This document shows, one piece after another, positions 24,823-34,303 of a stretch of 64,000 bases of DNA. Both the position numbers and the translations under genes were made by a program. The notes beneath the pieces were generated by a model that was not told the origin of the DNA, did not search any database, and saw only the letters and a list, made by a program, of their open reading frames with translations. Position 1 is the first letter of the stretch. Each line of letters begins with the position of its first letter. The DNA is taken from the NCBI GenBank assembly GCA_900317055.1, contig ONFF01000009.1, forward strand, positions 124,001 through 188,000, written 5' to 3'. This stretch comes from an uncultured Bacteroidales bacterium. Lineage in GTDB: Bacteria; Bacteroidota; Bacteroidia; Bacteroidales; F082.

Positions 24823-26793
24823 TTACTTTTCGATCACCAGTTTTAGGGTCTTTTCGCCATCATTGGTTTTGAGACGAACAAAGTAAATTCCGTTTTGCAG
24901 GCTGCTGATGTTGATTGACTTGAAGTTTTCGTTGACGCTCAGCACACTTTGGCCCATGATGTTGTACACTTCCACTAGAATGACCTCGTTACCCTCCACA
25001 TGAAGGACATCATTGGCGGGATTTGGATAAATCTTGGCTTCCTTTCCGTTTTCATGGATGGCATCCCAAATCACAGTCACAGAGAGCGGGTCTGACTCGG
25101 CCTCACAACCGTCATCGAAAATGGCGATAACTATGTACTCATGAGTTTCGTCGAAATCAACATCGTTGTCGAAGTATTCCTGTTGTGCTTGGGGCAATTC
25201 TTCCAAAAGAATCCCGTCTTTCAAAATCCTATAGCCTAAAAGATTTCCTGTTGAGCCTGACTCGGGTTCGGTCCACCTCAGAGCCACTTCTGGGATGTCT
25301 CCAAAGGCTTCGGCGTAAAGGTCGCGAACGGGATTGCAGCTGATAACCACCTCTTCCTCACGAAGCCATCCCATGCGGTCATTGCTGCCTTTGTAGGTGC
25401 CGTAAACAAGGTTTTTAACGGATTGATTCAGGGCATATGCAGTCACATAAACAGGGTCATCGGGTGAGAAATTCTGAACGTAGGTCAAAGTGACGATTTC
25501 CAGCATGCCATCACCGTCAATGTCACCGAAGTTGGCACCGTTCATATAGGAGAGGCCTTGCGGGTGGAGCGGAAAGCCTTCGGTTACCTCGGTACCGTCC
25601 ATTTCCCAAGCGCGAATGAACCCTTCGCTACCGTCCATTAGATTGAAGTCGGTGATGATTTCATTCTCGTCGTCGCCGTCGATGTCGGCCACAGTGATGA
25701 AACCTTCGACACCTGAGGTCAGGTTTAGTGGGAAACCAGGAGCCACGTTGCCTTCAATGTCATATTGGTAAAACACATTACCTTCGCCCGAAACGCCCAT
25801 GAAGATGGCATATTCGTCGCCGTTTTTCACCACTGTTGGGGCAGAGTAAGTCCAATAAGAGACGGGTTTAGGCCATCCTGCGTGGTATTCACCTGTGAGG
25901 GCGTTGCGCACGTAATGGTTCGGGTTGTCGCCATGGCATGCACCGACGAGGCTCCAATTGCCATCGCCTTCGAAATCAACTACGAGTGGCGATTGGTAAG
26001 AATACTTGTAAGAATCATTGCTTTCAACCGTATAGAGTTGTTCGCCCGTGTGGCTGATGCAATATAAAGCGGAGGTTGTCGAGGCGAAAATCTCAAGGGA
26101 GCCGTCATTGTCGATGTCTGCCAAGGTGGGGGTGAAAGCAGGTGTAGAAGGCAATTCGAAGGGGAAGCCTTCCATCTCTTCTCCTTGCAGGTTCCAAGCA
26201 TGGATGCCTGCGGAGATGCTGGCCGAGGCTTTGCCGCGACCGCAGAAAATGATTTCCAGTTCACCATCGTTGTTGATGTCGGCCAAGACAGGAGCGCAGA
26301 TGAGCGGGTTGTTGTTGGAGACCGTTGTCATCAGGATGTTGCCCGAAGCATCGAAAACATTGATGCCGCCACGGGCGTTGCCGTAAGCGGTTAGGGCTAC
26401 GATTTCAAGTATTCCGTCGTTGTTGATGTCGCCAATGGCAGCGGGGTACTGAGCCATGCCTCCGACTAAAGGTTGGGTCCAAAGGATGTTGCCTTGTCCA
26501 TCGATGACGTTAATTTCCTCGTTGTGGCAGAGGATGATTTCATCAGCGCCATCGTTGTTGAGGTCTGCTAAAGCCAAGCCGCGCATTGGCTTATAGGTAG
26601 TATTGGAAGCGAAGGTTAGTGGAAAGCCTGGCATGGGTGTCAATGCATCACGGCTTGCTGGCGGCAGTTGGGTGAGTACGCTTTCGGTTTTGATGATGCC
26701 GTCTTCGTCGATGAATGCCCGCGTGGCAGGTTGCTGAGCAGTTAAGCCTAGAGAGAGGGAGAAGAGGGCAAGCAATAGTAGTATCTTTTTCAT
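24823..26793 (-). CDS. Secreted FG-GAP/VCBS-repeat protein with T9SS sorting domain
   Basis: A 656-residue exported protein (signal MKKILLLLALFSLSLGLTAQ). Eight or so FG-GAP/VCBS propeller blades carry the calcium-binding pattern DxNxDG (ADLNNDGADE, GDINNDGILE, ADIDNDGSLE, GDIDGDGMLE). A fibronectin-like segment (PEVALRWTEP...GNLLGYRILKDG) and a C-terminal type A T9SS sorting domain (KIYPNPANDVLHV ... GIYFVRLKT) follow. It should be a surface or released adhesin-like protein. ATG 26793 is chosen because the signal peptide begins there; an upstream extension would run into the aqpZ terminator. Confidence 0.85.
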   Translation of the reverse strand: MKKILLLLALFSLSLGLTAQQPATRAFIDEDGIIKTESVLTQLPPASRDALTPMPGFPLTFASNTTYKPMRGLALADLNNDGADEIILCHNEEINVIDGQGNILWTQPLVGGMAQYPAAIGDINNDGILEIVALTAYGNARGGINVFDASGNILMTTVSNNNPLICAPVLADINNDGELEIIFCGRGKASASISAGIHAWNLQGEEMEGFPFELPSTPAFTPTLADIDNDGSLEIFASTTSALYCISHTGEQLYTVESNDSYKYSYQSPLVVDFEGDGNWSLVGACHGDNPNHYVRNALTGEYHAGWPKPVSYWTYSAPTVVKNGDEYAIFMGVSGEGNVFYQYDIEGNVAPGFPLNLTSGVEGFITVADIDGDDENEIITDFNLMDGSEGFIRAWEMDGTEVTEGFPLHPQGLSYMNGANFGDIDGDGMLEIVTLTYVQNFSPDDPVYVTAYALNQSVKNLVYGTYKGSNDRMGWLREEEVVISCNPVRDLYAEAFGDIPEVALRWTEPESGSTGNLLGYRILKDGILLEELPQAQQEYFDNDVDFDETHEYIVIAIFDDGCEAESDPLSVTVIWDAIHENGKEAKIYPNPANDVLHVEGNEVILVEVYNIMGQSVLSVNENFKSINISSLQNGIYFVRLKTNDGEKTLKLVIEK

Positions 26794-26811
26794 AATTGTT
26801 TGTTTTAAAAA

Positions 26812-26860
26812 TGAAAAAGGCCGTTTCATTAGCCGGTATCACCAGCGAATGAAACGGCCT
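26812..26860 (-). terminator. Terminator of aqpZ
   Basis: A 13-bp stem AGGCCGTTTCATT / AATGAAACGGCCT with a 17-base loop; on the minus strand it is followed by TTTTTCATTTTT. Confidence 0.8.
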
Positions 26861-26885
26861 GAAATCCATTAATTAATGATTCGGA

Positions 26886-27614
26886 TTATTTCTCTTTTTT
26901 GCAGCAGCCGCCAAGGCATTTGTACACCAGTCCGGCAAGGCAGGCACCGACGAGCGGGGCCACGATGAAGAGCCACACTTGACCCATGGCACTCCATTCT
27001 CCACACTTCGAGAATAAAGCAACGCCAAGCGAACGGGCAGGGTTGACAGAAGTGTTGGTCAGCGGGATGCTGATGAGGTGGATGAGCACCAAGGTGAGAC
27101 CGATGGCCAGACCACCGAATTTACCGTTGGCATGACGATCGTCAGTGACGCCGAGGATGACCATCAAGAATACGAAGGTCAGCAGAGCCTCAACGAGGAA
27201 AGCACCGCCTGTGGAAATTGCTTGATAACCTGTCTCAGGACCACCGCAAGCTTTTTGGAATGCTTCGCCATAGCCGTTGGAAGCAAAGACGCCAGTAGCG
27301 CCGCCACCGATAGCATTCCAAATCACGAGGAGCAAAGCACCAGCGATGATGCCGCCGATGAACTGTGCGAGCCAATAGACGAGCATTTCCTTAAAGCTCA
27401 TGCGTCCGTTAACGAAGACACCAAAGCTGACAGCGGGGTTGAGGTGGGCACCAGAAATGTGGCCGATGCCGTATGCCATAGCCACTACGGTGAGGCCAAA
27501 AGCAATGGCTACGCCAAGGAAGCCTACATGACCAAACAAAGCGGTACCGCAACCGCCAAACACCAAAACGAATGTGCCGAACAATTCGGCAAAAAACTTG
27601 TTACTTGTTTTCAT
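26886..27614 (-). CDS. aqpZ: Aquaporin Z-type water channel
   Basis: A 242-residue MIP-family channel with six membrane helices and both NPA boxes (HLNPAVS and SVNPARS). The selectivity filter residues expected for water channels are present: the Phe in AFGLTV, the His in LIHLIS, and Thr and Arg in TNTSVNPARS. A water-selective aquaporin is therefore more likely than a glycerol facilitator. The C terminus has a Cys-rich tail (CLGGCCKKEK) not typical of AqpZ. It is monocistronic, with a full promoter at 27701-27730 and a terminator. Confidence 0.92.
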   Translation of the reverse strand: MKTSNKFFAELFGTFVLVFGGCGTALFGHVGFLGVAIAFGLTVVAMAYGIGHISGAHLNPAVSFGVFVNGRMSFKEMLVYWLAQFIGGIIAGALLLVIWNAIGGGATGVFASNGYGEAFQKACGGPETGYQAISTGGAFLVEALLTFVFLMVILGVTDDRHANGKFGGLAIGLTLVLIHLISIPLTNTSVNPARSLGVALFSKCGEWSAMGQVWLFIVAPLVGACLAGLVYKCLGGCCKKEK

Positions 27615-27700
27615 AACGTTTTAATTTTAAGTTAGTTATTAGTTGGTTTAATCATTATTCTCTTTTCATAGCTCCATCACGGAGTTCTTTTGGAACACTG

Positions 27701-27730
27701 CAAATGTACAAAATAATCTAAGGTAGGCAA
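27701..27730 (-). promoter_or_regulatory. Promoter of aqpZ
   Basis: Minus strand TTG (27728-27730), 19 bases, TACATTTG (27701-27708). The leader to the ATG is ~85 bases. Confidence 0.7.
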
Positions 27731-27874
27731 TCGTTTTTAAAAAAAATGACCCTGTCCGGAGATGGTGCTTTTGATTGTTTCGATGAGCCTCCCGATCGAA
27801 GGAATAAAAATATATTTTTTAAAAGTTTGATAATCAATAATATAGAAAAAATATGGAAAAAAAATGAAAATTTG

Positions 27875-27906
27875 TTGTGGAATATAACAAAAAAGCAATA
27901 TTTTTG
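27875..27906 (+). promoter_or_regulatory. Promoter of the 91-aa secreted protein
   Basis: TTG (27875-27877), 21 bases, TATTTTTG (27899-27906). The 373-base gap between aqpZ and this gene otherwise holds only the aqpZ promoter and AT-rich sequence. Confidence 0.65.
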
Positions 27907-27987
27907 CAGGACAATTCATATTAGAGCAATCTATGTATGAGAATCAGGAATAAGTAATCAATAAATTATAGAAAGGAAACAATACAA

Positions 27988-28263
27988 ATGAAAAAGAGAA
28001 TCATTAGCGTTATGGCCGTTTTAGCAATGCTGTGTGGTCCGGCTATGATGCAAATTGCAGAGGCTCAGAATATTTTCGAAAGCAATGAGGATCTGAAAAA
28101 AAGCTTGCGTGGTTCAAGTGATGAGGAGGAAAATGATGTGATTAGTCTTGAAGACCGCGATGGTGATATTTCCTTGGAAAACTTTGCACCTTTGAGCGGA
28201 GGTATCCTTGTTTTGGGTTGCCTTGGCGGTGCCTATCTTATTGGAAAAAGAAGGAAGGAGTGA
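27988..28263 (+). CDS. Small exported protein with a sorting-signal-like C-terminal anchor
   Basis: A 91-residue protein in three parts: a signal peptide ending IAEAQ; a ~45-residue acidic, Ser-rich linker (SSDEEENDVISLEDRDGD); and a C-terminal APLSGGILVLGCLGGAYLIG helix followed by KRRKE. Pro motif, hydrophobic helix and basic tail together look like the tripartite C-terminal anchors of sorting systems (PEP-CTERM or exosortase types), but it matches none exactly. No sortase or exosortase gene is in the window. It may simply be a tail-anchored membrane protein. It has its own strong promoter and no cotranscribed neighbour. Confidence 0.6.
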   Translation: MKKRIISVMAVLAMLCGPAMMQIAEAQNIFESNEDLKKSLRGSSDEEENDVISLEDRDGDISLENFAPLSGGILVLGCLGGAYLIGKRRKE

Positions 28264-28329
28264 TACTCCTAATCGATTAGATTGTTTTCCTCTGCTTTAA
28301 ACTTTTTGTTTTCTGTTTCGGATATATAA

Positions 28330-28363
28330 TTGACAGAAACAAGCGTTAGCTGTGCTATATTTG
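28330..28363 (+). promoter_or_regulatory. Promoter of the efflux/two-component operon
   Basis: TTG (28330-28332) and TATATTTG (28356-28363), 23 bases apart. It is followed by an ~85-base leader that holds a terminator-like hairpin. Confidence 0.6.
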
Positions 28364-28394
28364 CATGGTTAATGAAATTAAAGGAATTCTATTG

Positions 28395-28436
28395 TCCAGG
28401 TCAAGTTGATTTTATTAACGGACCTGGATTTTTTGA
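28395..28436 (+). terminator. Leader hairpin with T-tract, possible attenuator
   Basis: TCCAGGTC (28395-28402) pairs with GACCTGGA (28421-28428), followed by TTTTTTG, between the promoter and the tolC start at 28449. It could terminate transcripts before the operon or, less likely, those from the gene before. Confidence 0.55.
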
Positions 28437-28448
28437 TTTAATTTGACA

Positions 28449-29750
28449 ATGATGACACGACGCATAACCACACTCTCTCTGTTTTTCCTATTGGCATGCT
28501 CTGTCATGGCACAGGAAAGTCAATCTTATCGCTTTACATTGGAGGACTGTCTGCAATTTGCCGCAGCAAATAATTACGAGCGCAAATCTATGGAATTGAC
28601 TGGTAAGTCGTTGGAGACAACTTACGAACAGTCGAAACGGCAAAGGCTGCCTAACTTGAGTGCTTCAGTAGGGCAGAACTTGTCGAACAACGAAAACGGT
28701 TGGTCTACCTCGGGAAATGTGGGCGTGGGATCCTCATTGACCATCTATCAAGGTGGCAATATCAACAATACTATTGAGCAGAATCGCCTGAACATGGGGC
28801 GTAACGAAGTTCAATTGGAACGATATGACAACCAGCTTGCCACTCAGATTTTACAGAGTTTCCTCGTCATTCTTGGCAATCAAGAATTGTTGAATTACGA
28901 ACTTGAGGTACTTAATACCAGTCGCGAACAGGTGAAGCAGGGACGAGTACGCCATAATGTGGGTACTATTCTCGAAAGCGACCTTCTGCTGCTTGAGGCG
29001 CAATATTACAGCGACTCGAACAATGTGGTTGACACTCGTATTAATATTGAGAACAATTTGCTTGATTTGAAGGTGCTGCTTTCGATGAATCCGACTGATG
29101 ATTTGGAGATTGTCTCTCCGAATACCGACAACCTTGATGACCTGAAAGAGTCGTTGCCTTCAGAAGAAGAGGCTATTAGTCTCGCCATGGAATATATGCC
29201 TGACTTGCGCATGAGCGACTACGATGTCCATTTGGCCGAAAAGAGCGTCGACATGGCGCGAGGCAACTACTTCCCTTCCATCTCTGCCAATGCCAATGTG
29301 GGCATGGGCGTGTTGTCGTTCGATTCTGAGGGCAACTCGAAATGGTATGGCAAACCAACTGAATCTGCGGGCATTTCGATGAGCATCCCGATTTATAGTC
29401 GTGGTCAAACTAGAGCCAATGTGAAAAAGAGTCGTATTGCCTTGGAACAGGCTCGGTTGGACTATGAGCAAACGGTTCTTTCAGTACGCCAAACCGTAGC
29501 GCAAGCCTACCGTAATGTGGTTTCTGCTTACAATGCCTATAAGGTCTCACAAGTAAAGGAAAACGCCTATAGCAAGAGTTTCAATGCGTACAACATCCAG
29601 TATCAGTACGGCACCATAACGACAGTGGAATTGCTACAGCAACAGAACAATTATCTGAATGCCCTCAATTCCTATATCCAGAATAAGTATTCCTTGCTAA
29701 TGAAACGCAAGATTCTGGATGTGTATATGGGCAAACAAATAGAGTTGTAA
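28449..29750 (+). CDS. tolC: TolC-family outer-membrane efflux protein
   Basis: A 433-residue outer-membrane channel with a signal peptide ending SVMAQ. It shows the two repeats typical of the family: long amphipathic coiled-coil helices (YDNQLATQILQSFLVILGNQ; ARLDYEQTVLSVRQTVAQAY) and a conserved GTITTVELLQQQNNYLNA near the end. It exports substrates handed over by the MacA/MacB-type proteins that follow. ATG 28449 or 28452 is the start; an upstream TTG is not needed. It heads an operon with the adaptor, ATPase, permease, kinase and regulator. Confidence 0.9.
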   Translation: MMTRRITTLSLFFLLACSVMAQESQSYRFTLEDCLQFAAANNYERKSMELTGKSLETTYEQSKRQRLPNLSASVGQNLSNNENGWSTSGNVGVGSSLTIYQGGNINNTIEQNRLNMGRNEVQLERYDNQLATQILQSFLVILGNQELLNYELEVLNTSREQVKQGRVRHNVGTILESDLLLLEAQYYSDSNNVVDTRINIENNLLDLKVLLSMNPTDDLEIVSPNTDNLDDLKESLPSEEEAISLAMEYMPDLRMSDYDVHLAEKSVDMARGNYFPSISANANVGMGVLSFDSEGNSKWYGKPTESAGISMSIPIYSRGQTRANVKKSRIALEQARLDYEQTVLSVRQTVAQAYRNVVSAYNAYKVSQVKENAYSKSFNAYNIQYQYGTITTVELLQQQNNYLNALNSYIQNKYSLLMKRKILDVYMGKQIEL

Positions 29751-29831
29751 GTATAGGGTTGAGTGTTTAGAGTTGTAGGGCTGTCACACTGTGGCAGCCG
29801 CAAGAAGAACGAAAATCGAATAATACGAAAT

Positions 29832-31103
29832 ATGAAGAAAAAAAGAAAAATATGGTTGATTATCCTGGCTATCGTTGTCGTGGCCATCGCTGCGATAGTC
29901 ATCATCAAGGCTATGAAATCAGCCAACAAGGAATTGGTCATCCGCACCCATGTGGTTGGAGAATATACCGTTGAGAACACTGTGACTGCAACAGGTACTA
30001 TTGAGCCTGTGGAGACTGTTGAAGTGGGAACACAAGTGTCGGGTAAGGTGGAGAAGATTTATGTCGACTTCAACGATGTGGTGAAGAAAGGTCAGCTGAT
30101 GGCCGAATTGGACAAGCAGACGCTTAACCAGAGCCTGAGTAGGGCTAAAGCTAGCCTCACTTCGGCTGAGAGCCAGCTCAATTATGCGAAACTCACATAC
30201 GAACGCACGAAACAGCTTTACGAGTCGAATGCCGCCACCTTGGCCGCTTATCAGGAAGCTCAGAACACCTACACGCAGGCTCAAATGAGCAAGAGAAACG
30301 CCCAAGCTTCATACGACCAGGCACGGGTTGATTTGGCTTACGCCGAAATCTATTCGCCCATCGATGGCATTGTGCTCGATCGTGCCGTTGAGGTGGGGCA
30401 GACGGTAGCAGCTTCGTTCAGCACGCCTACTTTGTTTACCTTGGCCAACGACCTGACCAAGATGCAGGTGGAAGCCGATGTCGATGAAGCCGACATCGGG
30501 CAGGTGAAAGTTGGGCAGAGGGTGAGCTTTACCGTGGATGCTTATATGGACGATGTGTTTGAAGGTACCGTGAACCAAATCCGTATGAAACCAACTACCA
30601 CGAGTAATGTGGTGACTTATACGGTCATCATCGAGGCTCCCAACCCCGACCAAAAGCTCTTCCCGGGCATGACTGCCAGTGTGACCATCGTCACGGAGGA
30701 AGAGACAGGCTTGGCTGTGCCTGCCGAGGCCTTCAATTTCACCCCAGACGAGCAAGTGCTAAAAGCCATTCGTAAGAGTGAAAAACCCGATGGACAGCGC
30801 CCCGAGCCACCACAAGGCCAAAAGCCTCAGATGAATGAAGGAGGGCAAGTAGCCAGTCATAACAGGGTGTGGTTGAGGAAAGGCGATGATATGATGCCCT
30901 GTCCCGTCAAGGTGGGCATGAGTGATGGCGCTTATAAGATCATCGAGCAAGGTTTGCAGGCTGGCGACTCAGTGGTGCTTTCGGCGCAGTATGTCGTCAA
31001 GGAGAAAGAAGTGAAGAAAGGCGAAAACCCCTTCATGCCAGGTCCTCCTGGTAGGAACAGGAATAATAATAGTAAAGGAGGAAACCAAGGTAATCAGAAA
31101 TGA
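29832..31103 (+). CDS. macA: MacA-like periplasmic adaptor (HlyD/MFP family)
   Basis: A 423-residue adaptor with one N-terminal membrane helix (WLIILAIVVVAIAAIVII). The lipoyl-like region has VEVGTQVSGKVEKIYVDFND and a second half YSPIDGIVLDRAVEVGQTV, separated by a coiled-coil hairpin (about residues 105-165). A beta-barrel domain follows, with a Pro/Gln-rich linker (RPEPPQGQKPQ) unusual for MacA. It bridges the MacB-type ABC transporter and TolC. The stop overlaps the ATPase start (ATGA). Confidence 0.88.
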   Translation: MKKKRKIWLIILAIVVVAIAAIVIIKAMKSANKELVIRTHVVGEYTVENTVTATGTIEPVETVEVGTQVSGKVEKIYVDFNDVVKKGQLMAELDKQTLNQSLSRAKASLTSAESQLNYAKLTYERTKQLYESNAATLAAYQEAQNTYTQAQMSKRNAQASYDQARVDLAYAEIYSPIDGIVLDRAVEVGQTVAASFSTPTLFTLANDLTKMQVEADVDEADIGQVKVGQRVSFTVDAYMDDVFEGTVNQIRMKPTTTSNVVTYTVIIEAPNPDQKLFPGMTASVTIVTEEETGLAVPAEAFNFTPDEQVLKAIRKSEKPDGQRPEPPQGQKPQMNEGGQVASHNRVWLRKGDDMMPCPVKVGMSDGAYKIIEQGLQAGDSVVLSAQYVVKEKEVKKGENPFMPGPPGRNRNNNSKGGNQGNQK

Positions 31104-31855
31104 TCATGAGTGAACGGCAATCCATCATCAAGGTTGAGAACCTCAAGCGTACATTTGTCGTCGGTAGTGAGGAAGTGCATGCCCTGAAGGGTGTGTCGTT
31201 CGACATTTGTCAGGGCGAGTTTGTGAGTATCATGGGATCGTCGGGTAGCGGCAAATCTACTTTGCTCAATATCCTTGGTTGCCTTGACCAGCCCACCTCA
31301 GGCGAGTATTACATTGATGGTATTTCGGTCAGGGAAAGAAGCAAAAACGAGCTGTCGGAAATTCGTAATCGCAAGATTGGCTTCGTGTTTCAGTCCTACA
31401 ATCTCTTGCCGCGTACCTCAGCTTTGGAGAATGTGGAGTTGCCATTAGTGTACAATCCGGATGTATCGCATCGTGAGCGCCATGAGAGGGCTCAGCATGC
31501 TTTGGAATTGGTGGGCTTGAAGGACCGAATGGAACACATGCCCAACCAGCTTTCGGGTGGTCAACAGCAACGCGTGGCCATTGCCCGCGCTTTGGTGAAC
31601 GACCCTGTCATTGTGTTGGCCGACGAAGCCACAGGCAATCTCGACACGCGCACTTCATACGAAATCATGAGCCTCTTTCAGAACCTTCACGAACAGGGCA
31701 AAACCATTGCCTTCGTGACGCACGAGTCTGATATTGCGGTGTTTACAAGCAGAACAATCTTCCTTCGCGATGGTCACATTCTTCGGGATGAGCCTGTAGT
31801 AACCAAGTCAGCGGCAGAAGCATTGGCGGCATTACCCAAGGATAACGATTATTGA
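31100..31855 (+). CDS. MacB-type ABC transporter ATPase
   Basis: A 251-residue ATP-binding subunit. Walker A GSSGSGKST, the Q-loop in FVFQSYNLLPR, signature LSGGQQQRVAIARAL and Walker B VIVLADEATGNLD are complete, followed by the H-loop THESD. It belongs to the LolD/MacB/FtsE branch, which powers mechanotransmission rather than classical transport. It overlaps macA by 4 bases, and the permease starts 1 base after its stop. A second Met (31106) could be the start. Confidence 0.92.
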   Translation: MIMSERQSIIKVENLKRTFVVGSEEVHALKGVSFDICQGEFVSIMGSSGSGKSTLLNILGCLDQPTSGEYYIDGISVRERSKNELSEIRNRKIGFVFQSYNLLPRTSALENVELPLVYNPDVSHRERHERAQHALELVGLKDRMEHMPNQLSGGQQQRVAIARALVNDPVIVLADEATGNLDTRTSYEIMSLFQNLHEQGKTIAFVTHESDIAVFTSRTIFLRDGHILRDEPVVTKSAAEALAALPKDNDY

Positions 31856-31856
31856 T

Positions 31857-33077
31857 ATGGATATTTTGAACCTCATACGGATTTCGGCGAAAGCCTTGCT
31901 GCGTAACAAGACGCGCACAGCTCTTTCCATGCTCGGTATCGTGATTGGTATTGCTGCCGTCATCGCGGTGGTCAACTTGGGTGAGGGATTGAAGCAGAGT
32001 ACGGCCAATCAATTGTCGGATATGGGCACCAACCTTATCATGGTGATGAGAGCCAACCAAAGGCGCGGTGGCGTGAGCATGGGCTCGTCCAATGTGCAAT
32101 CGCTTAAGGTTAGGGATTGTGAGTTGATTGCCAAAGGTGCCAAAAATGTCACGATGGTCAGTCCCGTGGTCAATAGTGGCGGACAGTTGGTGAATGGTTC
32201 CAAGAACTGGTCGGGCACAGTGTATGGAGGCTCGCCCGACTATTTGGAAATCAGGAAATACGAAATTGCAACAGGCGTCAACTTCACCGAGGAGGATGTG
32301 AAGAAATACGCTAAAGTGGGTTTGATAGGGCAGACCATCGTAAAAGAGTTGTTTGACGATGGAGAAGACCCTATCGGCAAGACCATTCGTGTTGGCAATA
32401 TGCCATTTAAGGTTATCGGCACCCTAAAGGAGAAAGGACAAAACGGTATGGGCATGGACCAAGACGACTTGGTGGTGATGCCTTACAGCACTGTACAAAA
32501 GCGTATGTTGGGTGTCGACTATATCCAGCAGATTGTTTGCTCGGCTGCTTCCGAAAATGTGGCTGAGGCTGCGGTTGAGGAGGTGGAAAGCATTCTTCGT
32601 GTTTCGCACAAGATTCCTGAGGATGGTGCCGACGACTTTGAGGTTCGCACCCAACAGGAGATGTTGGAGATGATGTCGTCGATGACGGGCATGATCACTA
32701 CGGTTTTGGTCGCCATTGCCTTGATTTCTTTGCTGGTAGGCTGTATCGGCATCATGAACATCATGTATGTCACAGTGACGGAGCGTACCAAGGAGATTGG
32801 TTTGCGCATGTCCATTGGAGCGAAGAACTCTGCCATTTTGATGCAGTTTCTTACTGAAAGCATCATTTTGAGCCTAATCGGAGGTGTTATCGGGCTGTTG
32901 TTGGGTCTGTTGCTCTCTTATGTAGTATCATTGGCCATGTCGATGCCTTATGTTGTCAATGTGGCTTGGATGTTTATTTCGTTTATATCTTGCGCCATCT
33001 TGGGCCTCATTTCGGGCTTCTTCCCCGCTTTGAAGGCCTCGCGCACCGACCCGATTAATGCATTGAGGTATGAATGA
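31857..33077 (+). CDS. MacB-type ABC transporter permease
   Basis: A 406-residue membrane subunit with the MacB/FtsX topology: one N-terminal helix (MLGIVIGIAAVIAVVNLG), a ~220-residue periplasmic domain, and three C-terminal helices containing the FtsX signature (VTERTKEIGLRMSIGAKNSAILMQFLTE). The ATPase is a separate gene, unlike E. coli MacB, where the two are fused; the split form is common in Bacteroidota. The substrate may be a peptide, macrolide or lipid, and the sequence does not tell. The histidine kinase follows 14 bases later. Confidence 0.9.
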   Translation: MDILNLIRISAKALLRNKTRTALSMLGIVIGIAAVIAVVNLGEGLKQSTANQLSDMGTNLIMVMRANQRRGGVSMGSSNVQSLKVRDCELIAKGAKNVTMVSPVVNSGGQLVNGSKNWSGTVYGGSPDYLEIRKYEIATGVNFTEEDVKKYAKVGLIGQTIVKELFDDGEDPIGKTIRVGNMPFKVIGTLKEKGQNGMGMDQDDLVVMPYSTVQKRMLGVDYIQQIVCSAASENVAEAAVEEVESILRVSHKIPEDGADDFEVRTQQEMLEMMSSMTGMITTVLVAIALISLLVGCIGIMNIMYVTVTERTKEIGLRMSIGAKNSAILMQFLTESIILSLIGGVIGLLLGLLLSYVVSLAMSMPYVVNVAWMFISFISCAILGLISGFFPALKASRTDPINALRYE

Positions 33078-33091
33078 TTAAAATGTAGACC

Positions 33092-34303
33092 ATGAACAAG
33101 GATACATTTAATGAAGTGGATAATTACATTTCGCTGAAGCGAATAGTTATGCTATCGTTGACTATTACTTTAGCATACTATGCCATATTCGTATTGACGC
33201 ATTATTTCAGTAGACCCATGTTTGACAATCCAATCGAGATAGAGAGTTTGGATGGCCAGGATTTTGTGGTTTTGAACGGAGATACGCTTCAATTGAAGGA
33301 AATGCCGCGACTTAGGCCCTCACTGCCTCAAGATTCTAGAAATTATCATCCTGAACCTTTAGATCATAAAAAACCACGGTTTTTGAATAAGGTTTTGGTG
33401 AATATCCCCCTTACATTTATCATGGTTCTCATTTTGTTGCTTTTCGACAAGAAAATCATGAGCCTAAAACTCAAAAAGAAGAGGGATGAGTTTAGTACGA
33501 TTCTCATAGGTTCATTATTGGTTGGCATAATAATGAGTTCGTTGTGTATTGCTTTTCAATGGTATTGTTGGCCAAGTTGGAGGCCACCGCATTCGCTATT
33601 CGTTTGTATAGTAAAGGGCTGGTTGGGTGATTTGCCTTTATATGCTATTGCAGTTCTGTCTGCTTATTTGTTGCGTTCGGTCTATTTTGAGAAAAAAGCA
33701 GCCGTTGAAAACGAAACACTTCGGGCTGAGAACCTTAACTCACGCTATGAGACCCTGAAGACACAGATGGATCCACATTTCCTTTTCAATTCGCTGAATA
33801 CCTTGAAAGCATTGATTGACGTTGATGTCGAAAAGGCTGGCGATTTTGTCCATCAGTTGTCGACGGTGCTTCGTTACACATTGAAAAACGAGGAAGTGGT
33901 TACTTTGGCCCAAGAGCTTGAATGTGTGCGTCCCTACTGCCAGATGATGAAGATTCGTTATGGCGACAACCTGCTTTTCGACCATCATATCGAACATGAG
34001 AAATACGATAACTACTATGTCCTTCCACTTTCAATCCAGGGGCTAATAGAAAACGCCATCAAGCACAATGTGGTCTCCTCGAAACAGCCACTGACGATTG
34101 ATATTCATACGGATGATGATAATCATCTGATAGTCAGTAATAAAATTCAGCCAAAGATTGGAAAAGAGGAAGGAACGGGAATTGGATTGGCCAATCTTTC
34201 GGAGCGATATCGAATAAAATGGAACGAAAATGTTGAAATTTTTAACGACGGAAAGATTTTTAGCGTAACTTTGCCTCTTAAACTAAACGAACAATCACTA
34301 TGA
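33092..34303 (+). CDS. LytS-type sensor histidine kinase
   Basis: A 403-residue membrane kinase. An N-terminal region has about four helices (near 20-40, 108-122, 137-157 and 172-195), then a short coiled coil and the His_kinase domain with MDPHFLFNSLNTLK (phosphoacceptor His229). LSIQGLIENAIKHN is the N-box and GTGIGLANLSERY the ATP lid. The lack of a large sensor domain suggests it senses within the membrane, perhaps the state of the adjacent transporter. Its stop overlaps the regulator's start (ATGA). Confidence 0.9.
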   Translation: MNKDTFNEVDNYISLKRIVMLSLTITLAYYAIFVLTHYFSRPMFDNPIEIESLDGQDFVVLNGDTLQLKEMPRLRPSLPQDSRNYHPEPLDHKKPRFLNKVLVNIPLTFIMVLILLLFDKKIMSLKLKKKRDEFSTILIGSLLVGIIMSSLCIAFQWYCWPSWRPPHSLFVCIVKGWLGDLPLYAIAVLSAYLLRSVYFEKKAAVENETLRAENLNSRYETLKTQMDPHFLFNSLNTLKALIDVDVEKAGDFVHQLSTVLRYTLKNEEVVTLAQELECVRPYCQMMKIRYGDNLLFDHHIEHEKYDNYYVLPLSIQGLIENAIKHNVVSSKQPLTIDIHTDDDNHLIVSNKIQPKIGKEEGTGIGLANLSERYRIKWNENVEIFNDGKIFSVTLPLKLNEQSL

